Source: Ophioderma brevispina (lineage: Eukaryota > Echinodermata > Ophiuroidea > Amphilepidida > Ophiodermatidae). Taken from it: DNA of 64,000 bases. Made by a program: the position numbers and the translations under genes. Of the stretch, positions 12,336-23,299 are shown one piece after another. The notes under the pieces were generated by a model. It saw nothing but the letters and a program-made list of their open reading frames with translations, made no database searches and was not told the DNA's origin. Each line of letters starts with the position of its first letter. Position 1 is the stretch's first letter. The stretch lies in assembly GCA_023653785.1 (NCBI GenBank), contig JAMKCH010007155.1, forward strand, positions 1-64,000, in the 5' to 3' direction.

Positions 12336-12470
12336 GTTTCCATGTCTTCTTTTGGACGTCCCCTCCTCCTCGAACATCCCGCCTCGAACTTTGTTACAAT
12401 GGCACTGCTTGGTATGGTGTGTGCAGTGTACGGTGTTTAGGCCAGTCAAAATAGAATGAATGCTGCCTTA

Positions 12471-13319
12471 ACCCAACACTAATTGCAACAGAATCAATTC
12501 CAACAGAATTGTATTGAGAATACCTTGAAAAACAACATATCAAAAGTCTACTAAAATCAAAGGAGTGGAACATATATTTTTAAGGGGGTAAGGTTTATAC
12601 AGGGGTCAAAATATGAAAGTATCAAAATGCGTCGAAAAGTATGCCAACGTGTTCATTACATTTCCAGGATTAAAAAAAGGTATAGTTTGCCATATCTGCA
12701 GGTTGTAGTTCAATAGTTATGAGTCAAAATAGGTTCAAGGTCCCAATGGGGGTAAATTTTCAGATATATCCGTTCGTTATAAAATGGTGTCAAATTGTTC
12801 GTCTAATGGTACAGAACCCGAAAATATACTGGTTGCACCATCTATAATATTCGTTGCATAATTGGAACGCAAATGTGACTGGGGGCTACAGTGTCTATGG
12901 GAGGTCACTAGTCATAGCTCTGTAATTCTTATATAGAAAGTTCAAACAAAGAATCTATTTACATTTACTTATCTACTGGGACAAATGTAACAGTTTACAA
13001 CCAGTCCGATCAAAATCGGACCATTCTATGAATTTTACCCCAGGATGACCTTGAACTGTTATGAGCCTATTATACTAAAACTATAACGCGTAGATAGGGC
13101 AAACTATACCTTTTTTTAAAACCTTAGGAGTAGCCCAATTTATTGGTACATCATTTAAATCAATTCGAACAATTCTAATTGTTACCCCTGTACAAACGTT
13201 GCCCCCTTATTTCTACATGTTCCACTAGGTTGATTTTGGCAGACTTTTAATATATTATTTTTGGACTATTTTAGAGTATATTAACACCAAAATTGTTTCT
13301 GTTGCAATTTGTGTGGGGT
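12471..13319. mobile_element. TIR element, family E, most complete copy
   Basis: Inverted ends ACCCAACACTAATTGCAACA on the left and, reverse-complemented, GACCCCACACAAATTGCAAC on the right. Inside each end come AACATATCAAAAGTC, then AAGGGGGTAAGGTTTATAC, then the TATAGTTTGCC and GTTATGAG words. Arms are about 250 bp, the core is short, and no coding is visible. The right end abuts the start of the LINE at 13307. Confidence 0.65.
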
Positions 13320-13906
13320 CAAATCATACATTTATTGGACTAGTTCTTCTTCTACAGTGTTTGGCTGGCTACCATGGTTTAAGTTGCAATGACATTGTAT
13401 TAAAACATCAGTCTTACATACATTCCTCTGAAATTGATGTGGACTTAGTCACTCAACAGCTTCCTCCAACCAAGATTATTAATGCTAGCATGTTGTACTT
13501 TGATCATATGGGAGTCAATACACCTTCCACCTCTGGCAAGACTATGAAAATCTCAATTAAACTTCAGTCTCATTTAAGTTTAATGGTTCTAGCTCTAAGT
13601 GGGAACATAGCTACCAATCCTGGTCCCACAAAAGATCCATGCGGGTACTGTTCAAAGTGCGTACTCTCCAACCAGCGTGGAATCCTGTGTGATGTTTGCA
13701 ATAATTGGTATCACACGAAATGCATCGGTATGACTGTACATGAATATGATCATTTATCTTCTTCCGACGACCCATGGAGCTGTCTAACTTGTTTGCTTCC
13801 CCAGTTGAGTGATTCATATTTCAACTCATCCCTGAATTCATCTACTAGTTGTAATGACGATAACAGTGAATCTTTAGAGGACAGTTTCAACAGTTCTAGT
13901 TTATAA
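13313..13906 (+). CDS. LINE N-terminal protein: 2A-like motif plus C4HC3 PHD finger
   Basis: A 197-codon frame. Residues about 85-105 read LSLMVLALSGNIATNPGP, which matches the 2A ribosome-skipping signature ending NPGP, but the usual GD(V/I)Ex is GNIAT here, so activity is doubtful. Residues 110-160 hold all eight PHD ligands: C110, C113, C126, C129, H134, C137, C157, C160, with W132 and W155 nearby. 2A peptides at the start of APE-type LINE proteins are described in sea urchins and amphioxus. The open frame starts at a GTG; the first ATG is codon 60, so the true start is uncertain. It stops at 13904-13906, before the endonuclease, which may be a mutation or a real ORF1/ORF2 split. Confidence 0.75.
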   Translation: MGSNHTFIGLVLLLQCLAGYHGLSCNDIVLKHQSYIHSSEIDVDLVTQQLPPTKIINASMLYFDHMGVNTPSTSGKTMKISIKLQSHLSLMVLALSGNIATNPGPTKDPCGYCSKCVLSNQRGILCDVCNNWYHTKCIGMTVHEYDHLSSSDDPWSCLTCLLPQLSDSYFNSSLNSSTSCNDDNSESLEDSFNSSSL

Positions 13907-13984
13907 TCACACACTAATGACTATAATACCAAAAGTAATAATACCAAAAGTAAATTACAGTTTCTTTACATCAATGCAAGAAGC

Positions 13985-14305
13985 GTGAAGACTGTAAATA
14001 AAAAAGTTAACAAATTTAGAGACATTGAGACAATTTTGGCGAGGGGGTTTCATGACTGTGTGTGGGTCTCTGAATCATGGCTCAATGAAACAGTCGACGA
14101 CTGTGAAATTCCTAGTTCAGGTTACGATATATACCGTAAAGACAGGGTTGATGCCAATAAAGATCGTGGTGGTGGTCTGCTTTGCGCAATTAGGAATTCC
14201 ATAATTCCTGTCTATAAAAAAGGTGATAAACAACTAGCCGAGAATTACAGACCAGTGTCATTATTATGTATTTGTGGGAAAGTGATGGAAAAGGCAGTTT
14301 TTTGA
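13985..14305 (+). pseudogene. LINE endonuclease start fused in frame to RT start
   Basis: About 13955-14200 encodes the beginning of an APE-type endonuclease: FLYINARSVKTV, then VWVSESWLNE with its catalytic-region E, then IYRKDRVDANKDRGGGL. Directly after CAIRN the frame continues SIIPVYKKGDKQLAENYRPV, the first RT block. In intact elements the rest of the endonuclease and a long linker separate these, so roughly 1 kb or more is missing without loss of frame. The frame ends at a stop shortly after MEKAVF. Confidence 0.8.
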
Positions 14306-14339
14306 TATTGTATTTCCATTAATTTAAGACCAATTATAC

Positions 14340-14792
14340 CATTTACAGCATGGTTTTGTAAAGGGTCGTTCAACTGTTACCCAGCTTTTATCAGTCTTTC
14401 ATGAAGTTAGTTCTATTCTGGACAACTCTGGGCAAGTCGACATGATTTACCTAGATTTTTCTAAGGCCTTCGATAGTGTTTGTCACTCTTTATTACTTCA
14501 CAAACTCCAGTCATTCGGAATTCACTCTGAACTTCTCAATTGGTTTCGAGCTTATTTAACTGGTAGGAAACAGAGGGTTGTAATTGATGGGGATAATTCT
14601 GATTGGCTTCCTGTGGTGTCAGGTGTACCTCAAGGTTCAATTTTGGGGCCAATGCTTTTTCTTTTATACATCAACGACATGCCCAGCGTTGCCCAGAACT
14701 CCACTTTAGCTCTTTTTGCAGATGATTCCAAGTGTTATAAGAATATTACTGATGTGTCTGATTGTGATCTAATGCATGCAAGTAGACATTGA
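14340..14792 (+). pseudogene. LINE reverse transcriptase core
   Basis: Continuous reading from about 14340: HGFVKGRSTVTQLL, YLDFSKAFDSV (motif A, both Asp positions kept), VPQGSILGPMLFLLYIND (motif B) and LFADDSKCY (motif C, DD kept). All catalytic residues are present, but the block is out of frame with its neighbours on both sides. Confidence 0.9.
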
Positions 14793-15607
14793 TGCTCTCT
14801 ATAACTGGAGCAAATTTCCACCCTTCAAAATGTCAAATTATATCCATTACCAGACGCAGAAATATAATTGAGTATGATTATAAAATGAATGGGACTGTTT
14901 TAGACCGTGTTAGTACAATTAAAGACCTTGGCATTGACATATCCTCAACTCTTGTCTGGAATGATCACATAAATAGAATGGTTGGTAAATGTAACAAAAA
15001 ACTTGGTATGATCAAAAGAGCTGTTGGTTTTAATGCTCCTCAAAATGTTTCTAGAACATTGTATACTGCCCTTGTACGTAGCCATGTGGAATATGGTAGT
15101 TGCCTCTGGAGCGGAACCTCCAAACGTAACATCAGTATTGTTGAAGGGATCCAGAGAAGGGCCACAAAATTTATTCTCGGCTACCCAGAAAGTGATTACA
15201 AAACAAGGCTATCTGATCTTTCTCTTCTTCCTCTGTCCTATAGAAGAGAAATTAATGACCTCAGTGTATTTTTTAGGTGTCATCTAGGAATGTATGGCAT
15301 AAGTGTAGATGAGTTTGTGGTTTTTAACTCCGGTAAACAGAACCGTCCCACCACTAGATCATCTTCAGACCCCTTGCAAATGACCAGTCAATTCTGCAAA
15401 ACTGAGTCTCACAAGTCATCTTTCTTTCAACGCATCGTTCCTATTTGGAACCAACTTCCAATTAGTATTAGATTGTCCAACTCTGTTGTATCATTTAAAC
15501 AACAAGTTTGTGAATTTTACAAGTCAAAGTTTGTCGAATCCTTTGATCCATCCTGCATTTGTACTTGGACCTCATTTTGTCGTTGTCCCGGATGCAGACC
15601 AGTTTAA
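14789..15607 (+). pseudogene. LINE RT thumb and C-terminal region
   Basis: A 272-codon frame overlapping the preceding block by 4 bases in another frame, so one small frameshift separates them. It reads HPSKCQIISITRRRN, KDLGIDISSTLVWNDHI, SHVEYGSCLWSG and GIQRRATKFILGY, the usual post-catalytic order in CR1-like RTs, and ends CICTWTSFCRCPGCRPV. A 200-bp 3' UTR follows. Confidence 0.85.
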
Positions 15608-15807
15608 TGTTCCTTATTTGGTTAGTTTATCCTCTCCCTCCCTTTTTGGCTGCTGGTGGGGCGGTTCTAGAGGTGCTAGGCACCTGTTTGCTCCAGCCAT
15701 TCACTGGATTTTTAAAATTTTTATCCTTTGTATTATGTGCAATATTTTATGTTTGAACTCATTTTGTATGCCAGTGGAAAAGTGGAATAAATAAATAAAT
15801 AAATAAA

Positions 15808-17825
15808 TGATGTGATCTGGAAGGGCGTTCCATAGCCTCGAGGCGGCTACAGCAAAAGCTCGATCCCCATAGGTCTTAGTACGGGAACGGACTGTTTGTA
15901 AATGGCTTTCAGGTCTGAACTGGCCTGCTCGAAGACTGCGAGGTGGAATATAGGGAGCAATCAGCTCAGACAAATAAGATGGGGCAATGCCCATTGAATG
16001 CCTTATATGTAAGGAGAAGAATCTTTAAATATGACCCTGAGGTCAAATAGTACCAATGGAGCTTGGTCACGCAAACAAGGGTAATGTGGTTTCTATACTT
16101 CTTAGAGAGAGTGATAACCCTAGCACCATGTTTTGTATTCTTTGGAGTTTTGAATGATTTTCTGTGGGAGTCCATAGAGAAGGGCTGTTACAGTGTCAGC
16201 CTGCTAATGACAAAAGCCTAACAGATTCCTGCGTTGTTTTTGATCAAGAAATTTTGCGCATTAGCCCTCTTCCTTAAGCAAAGGTACAACCACGGTAAAT
16301 GGCTATTAACATGTGTTGACCTACACAGATTCTTTCAAAGGTAGCTCCTATATCACGACACTCGGGCGGGCTTAACGATAGAATTACCAGCAGTGATGGA
16401 AGGTATTTGATATGACTTTGAGAAACGAGATGTTAAAATGACCTCGGTCTTATTGTCATTATACGACAAGAAAGTTACTCTCCCATCCAAATGTTGATAT
16501 CTGTTATACCATTCTGAACCTTATCAACTGTAATTTGGTGACTGCCAGCATGAGATGGATATACAACTGTGGTTCAATCTGCACATATTTTAACATGAGA
16601 ACACCATGGGCCGTTTAATATCCTCCAGGGGTTCCGTTTATATGACAAAAATTAATTGGACCACTTACTGACCCTGGGCATACCATAATCAAGCTGGACA
16701 GGATCACTGCTAATGTTACCAATAACAACAGCTTTTGAGTACGGTTTTCAGATATGATGAAAACTAAGATACGGCAGAGCCCTCAACACCAGGCGGACAC
16801 GCAGACGATAATAAAAGCTTATGATCTATGGTGTCGAAGGCTGCTGTCAAATCTAAGAGAATAAGTATGACCTCACCACCAATCTTGTCTAAATCAATGA
16901 GCAAGTCATTGTAAACACGGTAAGTGCAGTTTCTATTCTGTAATACTGTCGATAAGCAGACTGAGAGGAGGCACTAAGTTGTTCTGTCTAAATAGTCACC
17001 AAATTGTTCATAGCACAACGCTCTATTGTCTTACCCAAAAAGGCCAAGTTGGATATAGGCCTGTAGTTTTTCATCACATTTGGTCTAATTAGGTTTTTTT
17101 TCAGAATTGGAGTGACAAGAGCAGACTTTAAGGCGAAGGAAAGTGCCTCCATGAGGACCTGGTTGACAATGTAGTAATTAATGGTAGGAGGCAGTCTAGA
17201 GTGTCTGTCATCAAGCCGCAGGAAGAGGTTCGAGGGAACAGGACTTCATTTTAGAGCCCTTTGATGATTTTTCCGAAGTTTCACTCTTCCAAGAGAGTGG
17301 AACAAAGTGGTGAACGAACTACTGCATGTCTTTTCTGGCAACAGAGATAGTTTGTAGTCGTACGAGCCTGGTTCAAAACCAAACGAAGACCACGGATCTT
17401 CTGATCAAAAAATTCAACAAACTCCTGAGCAAGCAACTGTGTAGATGATGTTCAGGCAGCACTTGCATTGGCCTATGGGCAGATAGCTTGTCAATGATGC
17501 GAAAAAGCTGTTGTTTATCACTACCAATGATCTGTGCTTGGTGATAAGACTTTTTAGCAGTTTCAAGAGCAGTTTTTTACTCTGTCACTTTTTCCCTCAT
17601 TATTTGCGTGTGGGCAGACAGATAGACCAGACTTCCTCCATTTGCGCTCAGCAGCACGTTTATCACGTTTTAGTACATGCAGATCTTCATTGTACCATGG
17701 TGAACTTGTTCTAGAAACGATTCTACGAATTATTTCGGGGGCATGCTGGTCTAGGACCCACGAAGCACAGTATAATAATTATTGACGCAAGAATCCAAAT
17801 CATTACATGGCTTGGCAATAAGGGA
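15808..17825 (-). mobile_element. Antisense LINE, decayed, tail-to-tail with the preceding LINE
   Basis: Minus-strand landmarks in order from the right: LDQHAPEIIRRIV then SSPWYNEDLHVLKRDKRAAE and RKWRKSGL (linker, about 17760-17620); LDLTAAFDTIDHKLLL (RT motif A, about 16850-16800); and PRSLRAGQFRPESH with LWNALPDHI at 15900-15820 (C terminus). Stops and indels are dense between them. Its 3' end lies in the ATAA/TTAT tail shared with the + strand LINE. Confidence 0.8.
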
Positions 17826-18542
17826 CTTACATATATATATGTACAATACGAACAATAAAAGTTGCATAATGTTGCTCCTGTGTGTTTTGTGCTATTTGCA
17901 TAAAATAAAAAATTATCTTCTTTCACTGCAAAGTACGTTTTGATATATGACCCATCTATCGCATTGAAGAAAAAAAACTGGATACAAATGTTAAGTTCTT
18001 CGTTTCAGCCATTTAACAAAGAATGGCGGTTTCAGGTACTTTGTCAAGGTTTTCATTATCTTCTTTCATGCGTGGATTGAAAACAAGTATCTTTCTGACT
18101 CGATAGACTTCCGTCTCGTTTAGTAATCCATCTACATCCAGCATTACGAGATTTATTTTCAACAACAATTGTTGTTATTGGTACAAAGAGCAATCGTGCG
18201 GTAAATAACTACAAATTTAAACCAATAAATTTCCAGGCTGTTGAATAAATTAAGTGTTTTCGTAGTATTACACGCTTCGAAATCTTTATGATTTTTTTGA
18301 AAAAAATACTATTTTCATCACAAGCGCGACTTCACCAGGGTTCAATGCATGAAGTACAACGAACTCAATATGCCCATTACAGTAATTGTATACTTTTTGT
18401 GAGGCAATCAAAATCAGTTTGCGACACTTCTGCAATGCTTCGAGTATTTGCTCCAGTTCTTATTTTCTAGCTTCATAAACTTTTTAGCTTCATAACCCCA
18501 AATTTGGGGAAAATTTAATTTGCCCCAAAAATGTAGTTTGTC
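17826..18542. other. Intron 1 stretch without recognisable feature
   Basis: A short ATAT microsatellite near 17831 and otherwise unremarkable AT-rich sequence; no domain, tandem array or matched inverted repeat was found. Confidence 0.35.
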
Positions 18543-19185
18543 ATGTAACGGAGTGGCCGAGCTTTGAAAAGTGCTCTAATTTTCGAGTTACCCCTCCCCT
18601 CGGTACAACAAAACACAGCCACCTTTATTTGAAGCATAAATATATGAGATTTAAGAAAAAGATGGTTGTGGTTGAAATATTTGGTGGCAGGGATGATTTC
18701 TAGGCCGAAAATGCATTTTGGGCTGCAAATTAAGCGATTTTTTTTTAAAGTAAAAATATTACAATCTTATTTTTATGGTAACCTTTTTTGTTATTTATAT
18801 AGGTTTTATACATTGCATAAAGAGTTCAGGTAATACACGTTGTGGTGGTATGTGATAAAAAGGATGTTTTTATGGAAAAAAGGTGATTTTGTGGCTAAAA
18901 TTCTAGACCCTTTATAATTGTATAAAACAGAAACCTATAATATAAATGTCAGAGATTTATAGTATTGCATCATGATTAAAATTTGTTTTGCTAAGAAATT
19001 AATACATCTTGATTTTCTTAAGTTGTTAGCTCAAAAACGTGATTTTTTTTACCCAAAGAAACACCCCTGCCACCAAAGTTTTTGACCACAACCATCACTT
19101 TTTAAAATTATTTATTACTATCTTTCGAATAGAAGTGGTTGGGTTTTTTTTGTACCGAGGGGAGGGGTTGTCGCTCCACTAATGT
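18543..19185. mobile_element. TIR element with CCCCTCCCCTCGGTACAA arms
   Basis: The left arm has GAGTGGCCGAGC, ACCCCTCCCCTCGGTACAA, then GGTTGTGG and TGGTGGCAGGG; the right arm has the reverse complement in the opposite order (CCCTGCCACCA, CCACAACC, TTGTACCGAGGGGAGGGG). Arms are roughly 200 bp. No coding is seen. Confidence 0.65.
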
Positions 19186-19284
19186 AAGTGCGCTACCATA
19201 TAGGATAACTTATCTTTCCTTACTTGAGTCAGTGGCTAAAGACTTGGCATAATAAAATAATAATAATGGCGCATCATATTGGCA

Positions 19285-19721
19285 ATAGACTATTTGCGCG
19301 ATCCCCGAAATGCATCTCACGGTGTCCCTTTCATCCGTGAACTTTACCAGAGGTCATGTTTACAAAAACAATTGTTTGTTCGTTCGCGTCGCCGAACGTG
19401 CCTAAATTACAATACAAAGTAACCTTTTTTCACGTGAAGTTAATCTTACAAAATGTAGAAGAAATCTAAAGAACCAAAATAACGAGCACTAGGGTTGAAA
19501 TTCACGACAAAACGTGGATATTTTCGATCGTACTCTGTGCCCTACTTGTCCCTGACGACGATTACATCATTATTTGCAACGCAACGATAGGGTAAGTTTG
19601 CCTTGTTACTTTTCGTTACTCTCCACACCGTATTTTTTTAGCCGACTTGAGTCTGGTAAAAGTTCCCGGATGGAAATGGGGCACCGATGCGATGCATTTC
19701 GGGGATTGTGCAAATATCTAT
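19285..19721. mobile_element. MITE with ATCCCCGAAATGCAT ends
   Basis: Left end ATAGACTATTTGCGCGATCC then CCGAAATGCATC; right end is the reverse complement with a few mismatches (GATGCATTTCGGGGAT, GCAAATATCTAT). Second shared block: GGAACTTTTACCAGACTC, compared with GTGAACTTTACCAGA on the left. Arms are about 65 bp. Confidence 0.65.
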
Positions 19722-20019
19722 CGACCCACGCCATATCGAGCCAATTTTTGGGATAACATTGGCCCATATTGACTTAAGGCTAAATTGTTTGGCCTAAAAT
19801 AGTCAGGGTGGAAACAATCAAAATTACAGACCATCGCTACAATCTCTCAAGGACGATTTTTTTGTCAGAACACATATTTTCAAAATATTATACTATCATA
19901 CTACCAATTTATAAAAAAATAAACTATTTGACTAGCTCAATTATTTAATTAATTTATTTAATATAGCAGGTTAAAATATATTTATTTAGTCAATAAAAAA
20001 TTATTGATATATTCCTAAT

Positions 20020-20195
20020 ATGGGTTCAATATCTATTCCCAAGAATTGGGCCCAATATTGTGCCAGCATTGGTCGGGCCCAATATTGGTCCAATTTGGGG
20101 CCGATGAGCAAATATATTGGACCGATAACTTTAGCCAAGTCTGGTCCGATATCGAGTATATATTGGGCCTTTATTGGCCCCCAATATCTCCATGT
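20020..20195. repeat. Degenerate palindromic minisatellite, unit GGGCCCAATATTGG
   Basis: At least seven imperfect copies of CCCAATATTGGGCC-like words occur in 175 bp (for example ATTGGGCCCAATATTG, TCGGGCCCAATATTGG, ATTGGCCCCCAATAT). Each unit is itself close to a palindrome, so the array can fold many ways. Confidence 0.6.
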
Positions 20196-21696
20196 GAATC
20201 TGGTGCTCTCTAAACACAGTTGTCCAGCATTTCTAACACAGTGTTTTTGAGTGTAAAATTTGTCGACAACTGCTGTTTCAAAGACCCTTCTTTCGCAATA
20301 TCATTACATCAGTTGTTGACAACAGCTTACTTAAATGTTGAGTACTGTTCATTAGCCTTTCAGGAATAATGCGCACCCCGCCCTTGTCAAAACGGTATGA
20401 TGAGTCCTGGTCAACTTAGCTGAGGGATAATAGCAGCCCATTCCTCTAGAAAAACTGACGGTTCTCCATGTGTTCTCTGCATTGACACGGGAGCTCAGTA
20501 TACAACGAACGATAAGCTGGTCTCTAAAGAGTGCTCGAGCAATTGCGGTCTGGCGAATTTGTCGGCATACCAATCGTTCGATCTCCTCACCGCCAAGAGT
20601 GTGTTGGATCTGCCTTCCTCATAAATACAATAACTGTGAATTTCTATAGGTGCAGTAACATAAGTATGTAAATGACTATTAACTACAGGGCAAGTCAAAA
20701 AATATTCACTTTGAAATACCATAGACCAATCCGGGTAGAAGTTTCATATGCAAATGAGGTATTGCAGGCCCGTCGGAGTGATATTTAAAGTGGTCCGGTT
20801 TTAAGGGGGTTTGGGTGTGAACCCCCAGCGGGGATCAAAGGGGCAGAGCCCCTTTTGGGGGTTAAAGGGGGCATGCAACGCCCCTTGAAGCTCTTGAATT
20901 TTGAAAATTGGAATGAAAATTTCAATGGTAAGTTAATACAAAGGCAATAATTATTTTATAAACTTACCGAACCATGAGACGATGCCGAGGTATACAATCC
21001 TAAATCCATGTCCAAGAAGTAACAATTTGATGTCCAAAATGATCAAGTTCAAAAATTTATATAATGTTAAACACTATGGTTTATGTACAACATTACAGGC
21101 AGGTAGGATACTAAGTTTTAGTTTTTGGGAAGTTGCCGTAGTTCTATGGCATATTCATGATCAGATGCTGTAAAAATGCCTAAAACTGAACGCCGATAGT
21201 TACTGGCATTGAAAAAAAATCATTTGCAGCTATTATGAAAAAGGTTTTCAGTGCAGTGATACCAGTTGATGATTGGTCTACGGTTTGACAATAACGCGAT
21301 CCCGTCAATGCAATAATGAAAGCGGAATGAAAGCTTTGACGTTTGTATAAATGAGCCCTTACCTATAATCATGATATTTATAATTTTCAAGATTTTTCAG
21401 AATGTCCTTCTCATCTTTTTTTTCTCCTCCTCACTCTATTTTTTTCGCTGAAAAGTGGTACGGTTCATTCCGTACCAACCGTAGCGGCTCCGACGGGCCC
21501 GAGGTATTGCCATTGATTCCGTCAAGCGCTACTGCACAACATCATACAGTGCATGACGGAAGCAAAGGCAATACCTCGTTATAGGCGATGGAATAAAATG
21601 TACCGCGTTGTTAGCATAGGTCACTAGACCCCCTTCTTAGACCCCCTTCTTTTGTATTCTTCTAAAACATGGTGGTTAAAAGAATAGATATGCATG
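20196..21696. other. Intron 1 stretch with a G/C-rich hairpin
   Basis: About 20795-20890 holds alternating runs (AAGGGGGTTTGGG, AACCCCCAGCGGGG, GGGGCAGAGCCCC, TTTTGGGGG) able to form stacked hairpins, a type of dispersed repeat seen in marine invertebrates. Short overlapping frames around 20352-20722 and 21402-21584 have no recognisable domain. Nothing else was supported. Confidence 0.4.
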
Positions 21697-21995
21697 CAGT
21701 GGCGTACCGAGGCAGTCAATCCAGAGGGGCCAAATTTCCAAGTCGTCCCGCCAGAGGGGGCAAAATTCGTAAATCGTCCCGGTGATTTGCTCCAATAAAG
21801 TCTGAAAATGATAGAATGCGCGCGTAGCGCGCGAAATTTGCCGAATTGACATTAAATTTGCCCAAATTTGGGCTGAGATTGGATAAAATTCCTCGAAAAA
21901 GAGGGCTAAAATGCACATTTTGGCCCATATCGTTCCGCTTTTTCGAGCCAGAGGGGGTAACTTGCCCCCCCTGCCCCCCGGTCGGTACGCCACTG
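21697..21995. mobile_element. hAT-like MITE, CAGTGGCGTACC ends
   Basis: Perfect terminal inverted repeats CAGTGGCGTACC and GGTACGCCACTG. Interior has GCGCGCGTAGCGCGC and two runs of AGAGGGGGC(A/T). GATATG appears just left of and directly after the element, an imperfect target duplication. Non-autonomous, about 300 bp. Confidence 0.75.
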
Positions 21996-22004
21996 GATAT
22001 GAGG

Positions 22005-22400
22005 TCCAGCAATAAGTTGTAGATCTTGGTTTTGCACAAAGATGTTAGATCACAGCTTACCAAGCAACATCTACCATGAGTTTTGTTCACATTCGTTTTT
22101 TTTTTTTCAATAAATAATGAAATATATAGTCAAAATTGTTGAACAGGCAGTAGAGCCTCAAAGTTTATTTTAATCGCGAACGAGGCCAGCTCAATTTAAA
22201 CTGGGCGGTGATAACACCTGATATCTTTTCAACTGCATGGAAAGTAACAATGGCTTTGCAGTTCCAAATAAAAAAGGAATCTGAAATGCTTTTTCCGCTA
22301 CATACCGGGTGAATTTACTTATCAATAACGCCATTATTTGACTGAATCAATGTATCATAGTATATGTGCCTTGGTCACTGATAATAAGAAAAGAAATTCC
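22005..22400 (-). repeat. R1 repeat arm upstream of exon 2
   Basis: Shares with the right arm at 3290-3890 the words AAGATGTTAGATCACAG, AACAATGGCTTTGCAGTTCC, GAATTTACTTATCAATA and TGGTCACTGATA. It lies 0.4 kb before exon 2 and is in inverted orientation to the R1 copy at 23750-24812. Confidence 0.7.
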
Positions 22401-22804
22401 CAAATTAAGATGGCATTTTATTCATTTTCATACAAATGTGCAACCTTTACGATTGACGTACCCAATAAATAGTAATTATAATAATAGTATTTATACTGGA
22501 AAAACTGTTTGCGTCGGCGAAGTATGTACTCAAAATTAACAATGTTTCCTTTGATCCCATGGCCAATTAGTAATTTTGTGGTAGCTCAAGACGGGTACCC
22601 CAAATAATTCTCCTCCTTTTCCACAAATAAACTGACGGAGAATTACAACTTTTTCTTTCACTTTTTGAAGACCGAAGGCGGGAAAATAATTATTTCATGG
22701 AGCTTTGACTTCCTATACTTTTTATTTCCTTACTTTGTAATTGTTTTTCATAGAATGATTTCTGAAACAAAAAGTAAGTAATTGGTGTCGGTGATTTGTT
22801 ACAG
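22401..22804. other. Distal intron 1
   Basis: No repeat or gene recognised. It ends TTTGTTACAG, the acceptor of exon 2. Confidence 0.4.
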
Positions 22805-23041
22805 ATCATTTCCTCGTAGTTTGTGCTGTTTCTGACGAGAAATTTCTGTATGCTGATATGAGTGCCAACCCGACATTTTCAACTTTAACATTTGATCCGG
22901 ACATTGCAGAGGAACCATATGCTATAGATTATGATCCAGTGGAAGACAAAATTTACTGGATCGATTTTGGCGGCAACTTCATTGCTAGAGTAAACAGAGA
23001 TGGCAGTGACGCCGAAGAAATCAAAGATGTTAACACCTTAA
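22805..23041 (+). CDS. Host gene exon 2: YWTD propeller blades 1 and 2
   Basis: Acceptor TTGTTACAG, donor A|GTATGT, phase 1 at both ends, 237 nt (79 codons). The protein has two YWTD-type blade starts, EKFLYADMS and EDKIYWIDF, and the repeat tail FIARVNRDGSDAEEI, the usual (I/V)xRxxxDGS pattern of LDL-receptor-type propellers. EEPYAIDYDPVEDKIYW is the typical strand leading into a YWTD. Such propellers bind extracellular ligands or pack against neighbouring EGF/FN3 domains. Open reading continues past the donor to 23142, so the exon end rests on the consensus GTATGT and on the length being divisible by three. Inverted R1 repeats flank it. Confidence 0.85.
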
Positions 23042-23299
23042 GTATGTTTCTGCATGTTTTTGGTAGGAATTATTATTCCTTAGTTTACAATTTGAATCGA
23101 TATCATTTGTTGACATTACAATTTGGCATTACTTGGTGGTGATAGGAGGCTAATATTAATCAATAAATTATAATGAATATCAAAAAACGGTACTTTAGAT
23201 GATAATCAAGTAAATCTATGGCAAGCGGCATGGTTTGACAGGTGCACGTGTGAGGGCGTGTGTGTATGTCCTCCTGTCAATTTTACGTTGGAGGATTTG

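Larger units (their letters stand above)
13307..15808 (+). mobile_element. CR1/L2-like LINE with 2A-like peptide and PHD finger, internally deleted
   Basis: The element runs from an N-terminal region with NPGP and a PHD finger through an endonuclease start, RT core and C-terminal RT region to an A-rich tail of ATAA repeats (about 15787-15808). It is the least decayed LINE in the window but still dead: an in-frame deletion joins endonuclease to RT at about 14200, and frameshifts fall near 14305 and 14780. Its tail meets the tail of an oppositely oriented LINE. Confidence 0.85.

Noticed and set aside
13313..13370. Host signal-peptide exon (hydrophobic start FIGLVLLLQCLAG)
   Set aside because: It is continuous with the LINE 2A/PHD frame, has no ATG, and no donor links it to the host exons.
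21676..22090. Overlapping minus-strand open frames of 105 and 124 codons
   Set aside because: They run across the hAT-like MITE and its flanks in two frames, with repeat-derived composition; no domain seen.
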